Shown here: positions 36,301-43,270 of the stretch, one piece after another
Numbering within the stretch: position 1 is the stretch's first letter
How the letters are laid out: each line of letters begins with the position of its first letter
From: Promethearchaeota archaeon
GTDB taxonomy: Archaea; Asgardarchaeota; Lokiarchaeia; Sigyniarchaeales; SOKP01
DNA length: 64,000 bases
Assembly (NCBI GenBank): GCA_016840085.1
Contig: JAEOTA010000051.1
Span: forward strand, 62,001-126,000
Direction: 5' to 3'
Translations under genes and position numbers: made by a program
Notes under the pieces: model-generated
Database searches by the model: none
What the model saw: only the letters and a program-made list of their open reading frames with translations
What the model was told of the DNA's origin: nothing

Positions 36301-37464
36301 AGTGTCATTAGCTTTTGCGGTTCCTGGAATAGTATAATTAATATCACCAATACCATCAAAAGGTGTTGTATCTACTCCTCCTCCATTAGTATAATCATCC
36401 CAAAAATTTCCAATAATGCCATTATCCCATTTATTATCATTTCCATTGTCATTAGCGTGTGCAATAATATTTCCAAAAAATGAATTATTATAGAGTATAT
36501 TATCTTTACATTCAACACTCGATAGAGACACACCTGTTTGGGTATTATTATGCACGATATTACCTGTAAATGTAGTGTTAAAAGTATCTTCAAAGCTAGC
36601 ACCAATTGTATTGTTAAATAAGAAATTTCCTACCATTGTATTGTTATTATTTGAGTATGACGGGGTAAAATCATCGGAATTAATACCTATATTACTATTT
36701 GTTGCATCATTTAGTAATATCCTATTATAACTAGCACTAGAAACGTAAATTCCATCATCTTCATTGTTAGTTAGGGTATTTCCGAAAACAGTGTTGTTAT
36801 TACATTTATAACCTATTATAATCCCATATCCCTTATGATGAAGATTATTTACATAATTTCCAATAATAGAATTATTTTCTGAAGAATCTTCTAGCCAAAT
36901 TCCCGCATGAGGACCTGAAAACTTGTCATTTTTAACGTAATTTTCTACAATAGTGTTATTATAACTTGATTGAAGATGAATCCCTAAATGATTATTCGAA
37001 CAATTGTTATTAATTATTTGAGAATTATTAACGTTCTCTAAATCAATTCCTCCTAACTGATAATTATAATCAGTTTGATTAAAAAATATACAATTTTTAA
37101 TGGTAAAGGGAACATTAGAGTCTCGAACTGTAAGGCAACTATATAACCCATTTCCGTCTATCGTGACATTTTCGATAATATAAGGATCTCCCCAAGTTCC
37201 AGCTCCCTTACACCAATCTTCTTGAACTGCTGTTGCCCATGTATAATCCCCGGTACCATCATTATCATCAATCACAAATGGGTTAAGAATCCAAGATGCT
37301 GATTCACTTAGATTCTCTTTAGTTTGATTAATTGAATTGGGATATCTAATATATTCATCATCAAATTTAAAATTTTGAAAGAACAAAAATATGATAAAAA
37401 CTAATAGGATTAATGATATCACTTTTTTTCTTTTAATTCTAATAGCTTGGGATAAAATACTCAT
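33379..37464 (-). CDS. beta-helix (NosD-like) receptor protein with transmembrane segment, winged helix and TIR domain
   Basis: 1361 residues. Residues 14-30 are a signal/anchor helix. Three beta-helix modules follow (about 45-400, 405-735, 825-1035), each opening with a W.tG.G..(G/S)DPY(I/L)I(E/K)N..I signature and then runs of NNS.GI.L..S.N..I..N NosD/PbH1 coils; an Ig-like insert lies at about 740-825. A transmembrane helix (IDIIIIIIVVSIITVVIVTG, about 1047-1070) leads to a basic coiled-coil/helical-hairpin region, a winged-helix-like segment (about 1150-1215) and a C-terminal TIR domain from about 1230 (FNVFLSYSTLDSEYF, then VLFCSENALNSKAVNDEWQA). The Glu in NDEW is where TIR NADases have their catalytic Glu. 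The architecture is outside solenoid, membrane, inside TIR, as in Toll receptors. Ligand and enzymatic activity are inferences. Confidence 0.85.
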   Translation of the reverse strand: MSILSQAIRIKRKKVISLILLVFIIFLFFQNFKFDDEYIRYPNSINQTKENLSESASWILNPFVIDDNDGTGDYTWATAVQEDWCKGAGTWGDPYIIENVTIDGNGLYSCLTVRDSNVPFTIKNCIFFNQTDYNYQLGGIDLENVNNSQIINNNCSNNHLGIHLQSSYNNTIVENYVKNDKFSGPHAGIWLEDSSENNSIIGNYVNNLHHKGYGIIIGYKCNNNTVFGNTLTNNEDDGIYVSSASYNRILLNDATNSNIGINSDDFTPSYSNNNNTMVGNFLFNNTIGASFEDTFNTTFTGNIVHNNTQTGVSLSSVECKDNILYNNSFFGNIIAHANDNGNDNKWDNGIIGNFWDDYTNGGGVDTTPFDGIGDINYTIPGTAKANDTKPIFENPIHNGEKIHIDGNGINGLNWSQTALVKWWCTGLGKLSDPYLIKNLKIDAGDSGSCIYIENTREYFEVENCTNYNSGIGMYGAGFTLFNVTNGLILNNNCSMNKGHGIYLDNWGTGLYDNITIKNNILNNNSYGIFIYNLDFSNIINNTAFNNTHVGIYLCGIEQSNITENKVMFNKDNGFEFFRNKNLSVSRNKAKNNDLNGIYFEDNVNDSIFLKNEIYNNKANGIEIDKTEDYGNGNNTFYNNNVTGNSQKGVYITNVANRYNLFYNNYFIGNGLHVQDDGSNNNWNNSLIGNYWDNYTELGSEARDSNDDGIGDFPYPISGTAKSKDYLPIWDDGDDLNPYIMINSPSFNEIFGIIAPSFNISINESNLDSMWYTIDNGLTNITFNEFTGVIDQREWDKKGIGPIILTFCANDTFGKIGFQSVSIEKEYDYWTLDPIIIDDLGNGDYTWAEAVLKGWCSGSGISGDPYIIEHIKIGGQDSSNCIEIQNSDAYFIIRNSMFYEASNGIYDASIKLNSVSNGVINNNNCSYNNANGITLVNCQDIDITENLINQNGRSGIVLINSDNIDIENNEETINHNNLYGIHLDNSHYNNITNNTVSYNQIGIFLNESNYNIISKNDLRYNDKAYEEIDCAGNQFNENIGVTLPRKGLPIDIIIIIIVVSIITVVIVTGVIAWRKKASITEEEKKEKINKKKLKLQNKIQKKMLEIGDIILENKFETALMNLIELKEKAQVHEIEDLVLDLEEKIKECKKSELNFINSLKKTIINLGKKFSRLQLAEIIESSGIKDEKLIEGVIQKMIHNKEIIAEYFSSTKSVVFEVVPSLEFIPEIFKEFNVFLSYSTLDSEYFQLPKVVKSLEKYPEINKVLYWEVDSGENIVEYMERTLKECNVFVLFCSENALNSKAVNDEWQAAFQLRKKGLLKIVPVYENESFVPALLTPLLNVKFSSGEFNIFINKLYTEILRE

Positions 37465-37593
37465 TTTACACTTTTCAATTGTTTAAATTAGTAAGGTGTA
37501 TCTACCTCTATTAAATCATATATATGTCAATTGAATATATAAATATAAATTTCACAAATTTGTCAATCTAATTGGGAATCAATTTAATTCAAT

Positions 37594-37760
37594 ATGCTTA
37601 CGCTAATATTAGAGAAATATTATTAGCAGAAACAACTTGGAGATTTCCTAAAAAATGAACTTCTAATCCCACTATTAAGAAAAAACTTAAAACCCGAACC
37701 AGATAATTACGAATTCAAAAATCCTATAATAAAATTTAAAGAAAAATGTAAAAAAAACCC
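37594..37760 (+). pseudogene. remnant of unknown gene (pair of 31262 remnant)
   Basis: From ATG 37594 the frame encodes MLTLILEKYY, a TAG at 37624-37626, then QKQLGDFLKNELLIPLL. A one-base shift in the A7 run at 37680-37686 is needed to continue into KPEPDNYEFKNPIIKFKEK. The same protein segment survives at 31262-31370. With two lesions in 50 codons this is clearly dead. It runs tail-to-tail into copy C of the 113-residue family. Confidence 0.6.
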
Positions 37761-37763
37761 AGA

Positions 37764-38117
37764 TTATAATAAACCTTTTATCTTTTTCGCTAACTCCTGA
37801 GCATCCGCATCGGAACTCTCAAGAATCTTAAATAACTCCTTAGGTGCGACAATTAATGCCGCATCAATGAGTTTCTGAAGTCCAATTACCGTGTTAATCC
37901 GCTCATTCTTCTGAAGGTGGAAAATCACACTCCCCAATTGATTTTTGAGCAAACCACGCTCAGATTCTAACGCCACACGTAACAGCGCGGGACATACCTC
38001 CTTTATTGTCTCTCTACTTACATGCTGGGCATGTTCATACATCTCCGCCCTTTGAGCCTCTGTTAGCCCTAAATCGCCGAAGTTTATAGATTTGGATTTG
38101 TTAAGAATAATGATTTT
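37764..38117 (-). pseudogene. 113-residue family, copy C, start codon missing
   Basis: Close match to the intact copy at 45347-45688 from GLTEAQRAEMYEHAQHVSRE through to DADAQELAKKIKGLL. The frame is open to a TGA at 38118-38120, but between this and the ATG at 38042 there is no ATG, GTG or TTG, while the intact copy starts 26 residues earlier. The N-terminal codons (NKSKSINFGD) do not match the intact copy either, so the 5' end has been replaced. A shortened 92-residue product from ATG 38042 remains possible. DNA here is visibly more GC-rich than the surroundings. Confidence 0.65.
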
Positions 38118-38166
38118 TCAATTTGTTATAGGAACGGAAATGTAAAAAAAAAATTTTAAAAAGATC

Positions 38167-38685
38167 TTATATTGCCCATTTAACCCATTTTCTATAAGTA
38201 TTTTCTGCCTTATTCATAGCTTTTGTTAATTTTTTTGTCTTTTTCTGATTTTCCTTATCTTCTCTATCACTAATTGAATCAATTTCTTTTTTTAAGGCAT
38301 TTGTGACAAGTTGAGCCATAAACGATACAAAAGCTCTCTTTCTTGAAAGCTTTTTAATTGGATCCTTAAATTCACGATGACTTGTCACTTCTAACATACA
38401 CCCACCAGCACGTATTATTCCGGTCATCCCAGGTACTGAAACATCCTTCATAGATATATAAACTATTTTTATTGTCTTATCTTTTTGGGGCACATTAAAC
38501 GCTATTCCATTAGGAGTCACAAGAAAATGTGTAAACCAGTACTTAACTTTTACTTTACCAAATGTTAAAGTGGGTGTTCTTATTTCGCATCTACCATATC
38601 CACTATAGATTACTTGTTCATCTTCAGGAATAATAGAAGTAAGATTACTAAAATCTATGGGAACATACATGTTTGGATTACTCAT
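38167..38685 (-). CDS. hypothetical protein, possible PH-like domain
   Basis: 172 residues. The first 110 residues are beta-rich (VIYSGYGRCEIRTPTLTFGK, KYWFTHFLVTPNGIAFNVP, IKIVYISMKDVSVPG), a pattern resembling bacterial PH-like domains with a 'TP.G' turn. The rest is a highly charged helix. No known family is recognised. GGTGAT ends three bases before the ATG, a strong ribosome binding site. It lies 5' of copy C of the 113-residue family, on the same strand, separated by about 50 bases. Confidence 0.55.
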   Translation of the reverse strand: MSNPNMYVPIDFSNLTSIIPEDEQVIYSGYGRCEIRTPTLTFGKVKVKYWFTHFLVTPNGIAFNVPQKDKTIKIVYISMKDVSVPGMTGIIRAGGCMLEVTSHREFKDPIKKLSRKRAFVSFMAQLVTNALKKEIDSISDREDKENQKKTKKLTKAMNKAENTYRKWVKWAI

Positions 38686-39049
38686 AACATCACCTTATTT
38701 TTTATTTATTTTATATTTTAAAATTATTAGTAGAATTCTATTTTCTTCTCGAAGGAGTGAAATTTTGTCTAGTAATAGAGTTATAATACATCTTATATAA
38801 ATATAAAAGATCCTGTGTTTCACAACGGAAAAAAGATTAAGTAGTAATTTATTAGATTACGTAGTTATTTATTTTTTTTATTTTTATAGGGTAATTTGTT
38901 AGAAAAGTTTAAGATATGAAAGAAGAAAGGATCTTTTTTCTGCAGTATATCTGGTTGAAATTGAGATATAATTAACCTTTATTTGTAATCTTTATATATA
39001 ATCTAAATTAATATTTATTTGAAAAAAAGACAAAAATATATGATTTATT
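38686..39049. promoter_or_regulatory. divergent promoter region
   Basis: 364 bases without a gene between two divergent genes. A TATA-like TTTATATATAAT (about 38991-39002) stands about 50 bases before the ATG at 39050. On the other strand a TTTATATAAG-like box near 38796 serves the leftward gene. A T-rich tract (ttatttttttta, about 38869-38881) is otherwise the only feature seen. Confidence 0.4.
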
Positions 39050-40639
39050 ATGAAAGAAATTTTTTCAAGAAAGATTATTATTTTCATTTTGTTGGCAGGC
39101 TTCTTTTTGATTTTGATATCTATTACTTTAATAACAGTAAATAGCAATTTAAAAATTAATGCACAGAACTTTAATGAAAATAACTCTATTAATTTGGAGA
39201 ATTTCGATAAATTGCAATGTTCAGACTCTGCGGGTCTTTATCATGATGATCATGCAGAACTGCATGGTTATGCTGATCAATATGTTACTTGGAGTTTTTC
39301 AACCGTCCCTTCTCAAATTATTAATGTATGGGCGATGGATGCATTTCAATATTCTTTATGGATTGCAGGACAAAGTGCATCGGGATATCTCCTTTCAACT
39401 GACTCTAGTGATACTGGAACCTTTAATGTCCCCGGAGGTAATACTTGGTATATTATTTTTTGGAATGATGAAATTGGTAGTGAATATACAGTTGTGACTT
39501 ATAATGCAAATTTTGTAGGTGATAGTCGCCCTCCAGCAATAGAGATAATAATACCTTCGTCATCATCTAATTATCAAACTGGTTCTGACCACATTATAGA
39601 GTGGTCAACTCAAGGATCAGTTGGGAATCTTAAAATTGAACTATTTAAAGGTAGTTCATTATATACAACAATCCATTCTAGTACTGCCAATGATGGTCAA
39701 GAGACATGGATAGTCCCTGGAACTTGCCCTGAAGCGTCTGATTATAGAATAAAAATTACAGATACTTCAGATCCAAATGTATATGATTATAGTTCTTATT
39801 TTACTATAATTGAAGTAAAATCAATAACTATTTTAGAACCCATAAATACTTCTATAGTTGTTCCAAAGACAAATCAAACAATTCTTTGGGAAAGTACAGG
39901 CTCAATTGATGAGGTAAAAATTGAACTTTATAAAGGAACTGAACTATTAAAAGAACTTTCATCTAAAACTGAAAATGATGGTTCATTTTCATGGGTTCCA
40001 TTATATTATGAAACGGATGGATACAGTTGGAATGTAATTCCTAGGGGAACGGATTATAGGATTAAAATAAAGGATGTTTACTCTAGTGTAAACTGTTTTA
40101 GTGAATATTTTGAAATTACAAATGTAAAATCTCTAACTGTATTTGAACCTAATAGTTCTTCATCCTATAAACATGGTGAAATAATGACGATCAAATGGGA
40201 GACAGATACACCATGTGAAACTCTTGATATAAAAGTATATCATAAACCTCAAGGTAGTTCTGATGCTGATAAGGTGTCAACTATTCCTTCAGTTCCAAAT
40301 ATTGGATATTATAATTGGACTATCCCCATTGATTTACCTCATGGTAATTATTATCTTGTGATAGAAGCAACGGATAACAGTGTCCTTGAATTTAGTGAAC
40401 ATTTTACAATACAGTCTTCTTCCAGTGATATTAGTATTGGATATGACCTTGTGTTTGTTATCATAGTTATATCGTTGATTTCTATAATCATAATTATTAA
40501 AAAGTCGAATATAAAAATTAAACTAAAATTCTCGAATAAATTCAAAGATTTAGTTATTCATACAAAATTCGATAACATGATGAGATATAATCATATTGTA
40601 AATTATATTCTTTTGGGTGCTAATACTGAAGATTCCTGA
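39050..40639 (+). CDS. secreted protein with three Kre9/KNH-type domains and a transmembrane segment
   Basis: 529 residues: N-terminal signal segment (IIIFILLAGFFLILISITLI, 9-28), a first beta domain of about 125 residues, then three repeats of about 100 residues resembling the Ser-Thr-rich GPI-anchored (Kre9/KNH, PF10342-like) domain: IEWSTQGSVGNLKIELFKG, ILWESTGSIDEVKIELYKG and IKWETDTPCETLDIKVYHK each open one, and (D)YRIKI(T/K)D closes two. A helix (YDLVFVIIVISLISIIIIIK, about 464-483) precedes a 45-residue basic tail, presumably cytoplasmic. The gene overlaps the TPR frame at 40617 by 23 bases. No ribosome binding site is clear at the ATG, as expected for a leaderless or weakly led transcript. 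Confidence 0.7.
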   Translation: MKEIFSRKIIIFILLAGFFLILISITLITVNSNLKINAQNFNENNSINLENFDKLQCSDSAGLYHDDHAELHGYADQYVTWSFSTVPSQIINVWAMDAFQYSLWIAGQSASGYLLSTDSSDTGTFNVPGGNTWYIIFWNDEIGSEYTVVTYNANFVGDSRPPAIEIIIPSSSSNYQTGSDHIIEWSTQGSVGNLKIELFKGSSLYTTIHSSTANDGQETWIVPGTCPEASDYRIKITDTSDPNVYDYSSYFTIIEVKSITILEPINTSIVVPKTNQTILWESTGSIDEVKIELYKGTELLKELSSKTENDGSFSWVPLYYETDGYSWNVIPRGTDYRIKIKDVYSSVNCFSEYFEITNVKSLTVFEPNSSSSYKHGEIMTIKWETDTPCETLDIKVYHKPQGSSDADKVSTIPSVPNIGYYNWTIPIDLPHGNYYLVIEATDNSVLEFSEHFTIQSSSSDISIGYDLVFVIIVISLISIIIIIKKSNIKIKLKFSNKFKDLVIHTKFDNMMRYNHIVNYILLGANTEDS

Positions 40640-41444
40640 TTCAAAAGATGAAAAGTTTTATTTCAAATTAGGTAAGGAATTGTTTGATAAACGTAAATTC
40701 AAGGAATCAATTAAAAAATTTGACAAAGCACTAAGATTAAATCAAAATCCTGGGCTTTGCTACTATTATAAAGGTCTAGCTTTGATTATGATTTCTAAAT
40801 ATGAGAATTCAATTCCTCTTTTTGATAACGCATTAGAATTAATTCCATTGGATCCAGAAATTCTTATTGGAAAAAGCATTGCATTAATGAATTTAAATAA
40901 GTATGAAGAATCGATAGAATTATGTTATCAAGCATTAAAAATACAACCAAATAAATATTAGCTTGAAGCTGCACAAATAAATGAATATTTTAAAAAATTT
41001 GAAAAGGCATTAGATTGTATTAAAAAGTATTTGATTTATAATCCGAATAATGATTGGACAGACCATATTAAACATGCTATAAGAGATGGAATAAAGTTTG
41101 GAAATAATTATTATATACCTATAACAAGATCACTTTTGTTATCTAGTGTTCCCTTTGAAGATACTATTATTTATACTACTCGAATTGAAATCAAAACATT
41201 AAATCGAAATATACTCACTGACGCTATAATTACAAATAATGGACTAATTACAATTGTTCCGTATTCAGTAAATAATTATATAGGTTGGGATAATGTTTCT
41301 TTTAGAATTAATAATTCATTTAAATTTTCAGGATTCAATTGTAAATTGCATAGGGTTCCACATTATGAATCAAAGAAGCAATTTAAGACACGTTCTAAAA
41401 ACTTTAAAGCAACAATTTATCAATTGCGAAATAAATTTTTTTAA
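40617..41444 (+). pseudogene. TPR protein gene interrupted by TAG
   Basis: Starting at GTG 40617 the frame encodes three TPR repeats (FYFKLGKELFDKRKFKESIK, YYYKGLALIMISKYENSIPL, ILIGKSIALMNLNKYEESIE). It meets TAG at 40959-40961, then continues in the same frame with a further TPR-like helix pair (LEAAQINEYFKKFEKALDCI) and a beta-rich C-terminal domain ending at TAA 41444. The protein-like character on both sides shows one gene cut by a single amber codon. Since the upstream protein ends in a cytoplasmic tail 23 bases into this gene, the pair may once have been a single receptor with TPR interior (inference). Confidence 0.68.
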
Positions 41445-41504
41445 TTAAAATATATACCAAAAATTGTTAGATATGAATTAAAGAATTATTTGGTGAAATA
41501 GGAT

Positions 41505-42225
41505 TTGTCAAATAAGAATATTTATAGACGAAAAATTTTAAGTATGTTAAAATGTATTAGGTGTGGTTCTGTTAAAAAATTATATGCATATACACACAAA
41601 GAAACAATGATAACTTCTTCCAAAAGTACTCGACGCTATTATTCTCAAGAAAGTATGACTTGGACTCAAGAATTTCCAGTATGCTCTAAATGTCTTGAAG
41701 AATTTAAGATTTGGAAAAAAAAAACAAGTTTATAATGTGATTTTTGGGCTTCTTTTTATTCCTCTTTGGATATTTATAATATTGAATATAATTAATTTTA
41801 TGGCTGAATCTCTCTCAGACACTCCTAATTATTTCCTAAGAATCGGTGTAGCTTTAATTGAAATTTTACCTTTTGTAATATTATTAATTATAACTAATAA
41901 TTTCTTTAAAAAATATAAAAAGAAAAAAGAAAATTTATCTAATTATATAGATATTAAATTTGGATATCCTAAAATTAGACCTGAGAACTCAGAAACATGG
42001 TATCCTTTTAAAGAATGGGCAGAATCAGTAATAAAATTAAGAGTAGCAGAAGGTACTATTGATCCGAGTAACATATTAAAAGTTTTAAATAAAACACAAC
42101 CAAGTAAACCTAAATTAGATACCTATGAAGATAAGAATAGAAATTATAAAAAATGCCCGAAGTGCGGTAATATTGTGAATTTAACTACAAGTAAAATCTG
42201 TGAAGTTTGTGGATATGAATTTTAG
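41505..42225 (+). pseudogene. zinc-ribbon/transmembrane protein split at an A10 run
   Basis: Two overlapping frames form one protein. The first (TTG 41505) has a CIRCG...CSKC zinc ribbon and reaches EEFKIWKKK at ten A residues (41715-41724), then stops at 41735. Dropping one A leads into QVYNVIFGLLFIPLWIFIIL, two transmembrane helices, a soluble part (GYPKIRPENSETWYPFKEWA) and a second zinc ribbon CPKCG...CEVCG ending at TAG 42225. The lesion is one extra A; sequencing error and true slippage are both possible. Function unknown. Confidence 0.68.
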
Positions 42226-42244
42226 AGGTTGTCAATCTCCTTAG

Positions 42245-42577
42245 TATTCTGATCCCAGTGGTTCTGACCGCCAATTTTGGGCTGATATTGAAGGTTATTG
42301 GACTAATATGGATCAACAGCATACATAGACTCATTCCATGCGACCTAGTGTACCATCCAGCTCTGCCAAGAAATACTTTGATACTGTTGAACACAACCTA
42401 AATCAAGCAGTATATTATTGCGCTACTGTTTTAAATTATATCTTGAACATGGCAGGATATACTGATTGCGATTGTGGTTTAAGTTCAGGACAGAATCCTA
42501 ATCCACCATTACCAGATGGCGTAAAAGATAAAACGGCTGTAGCTGAAGGACTTAAATCATCATTGAAAGAATTTTAA
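42245..42577 (+). pseudogene. fragment of unknown gene with in-frame TAGs
   Basis: A protein-like frame reads YSDPSGSDRQFWADIEGYW, then TAG at 42326-42328, then MRPSVPSSSAKKYFDTVEH, NLNQAVYYCATVLNYILNMA and GYTDCDCGLSSGQNP up to TAA at 42575-42577. A second TAG in the same frame stands at 42242. Codon use is less AT-biased than in neighbouring genes. The family is not recognised. A 25-codon hydrophobic frame at 42599-42676 (ATAITFALLNKVEVIEEF) follows and is also probably a remnant. Confidence 0.45.
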
Positions 42578-42729
42578 GGGCTGTTTTTCTTTAATTTTAT
42601 GGGTCTCATGGCCACCGCAATTACGTTTGCTCTGCTTAACAAGGTTGAGGTCATAGAAGAGTTTATCCCGTTATAAAAAAGTTCTAAAGGTTTTTCATTT
42701 TTTTTATCCCACTTTTTGGTTTAAATTTT

Positions 42730-43116
42730 CTAATCCATAGATTCTTTAATGCGATTACCCGTGAGATATAAGTCCATTAAATTTGGTAAAGTTTCGAGCC
42801 CTTTAATCTCTGAAATGGGATTACCTCCATGATTTCCATCTCCAAACCATAGAAACTCTAAATTCCCAAGATTATCTAAAACTTCGATTTCAGAAATATG
42901 ATTTCCACTGAGATTTAAGAACTTCAAACTTGTAAGATTTTCAAATTTATGAATACAATTACCCTTAAGATGAAAAATATCAACATTCTTTAATTTTCCT
43001 AACCCTTTAATTTCCGAAAGCTTATTGGAAGTAAGGTCAGTGAGGTCTACTCTCTTATCATGAACAAAAAATTTTTTTCCATGAATAACAACATATTCCG
43101 CTAAATTTTCCTCCAT
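42730..43116 (-). CDS. small leucine-rich repeat protein
   Basis: 128 residues carrying about four LRRs of the 22-residue SDS22 type: LTSNKLSEIKGLGKLKNVD, LKGNCIHKFENLTSLKFL, LSGNHISEIEVLDNLGNLE, and a last one ending LYLTGNRIKESMD. No signal peptide is seen, so it is probably cytoplasmic. Divergent from the large LRR gene, with which it shares a 150-bp promoter region. It is short compared with most LRR proteins and may be a fragment, but its frame is clean and it starts with ATG. Confidence 0.72.
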   Translation of the reverse strand: MEENLAEYVVIHGKKFFVHDKRVDLTDLTSNKLSEIKGLGKLKNVDIFHLKGNCIHKFENLTSLKFLNLSGNHISEIEVLDNLGNLEFLWFGDGNHGGNPISEIKGLETLPNLMDLYLTGNRIKESMD

Positions 43117-43270
43117 TATCCCAAAGAAATCTATATCATTTTTTACTTTATAAATTTAATGACCGTGATTACTTAGAAAAAGGCTTTAGGAACTTTAACT
43201 GTCTTTAGATTTAAATACAATTATAATATTAATTATATTAAAAAAGACAAAAAATATTATAATCAACCTA

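Noticed and set aside
24921-42577. TAG read as pyrrolysine (or another amino acid) in the interrupted genes
   Set aside because: TAG ends several conserved genes here (YjbQ, PEPCK, MetV copies 1 and 2) at family-normal length, so it acts as a stop. Other lesions are a TAA and homopolymer shifts, fitting decay or errors. No Pyl genes are in the window.
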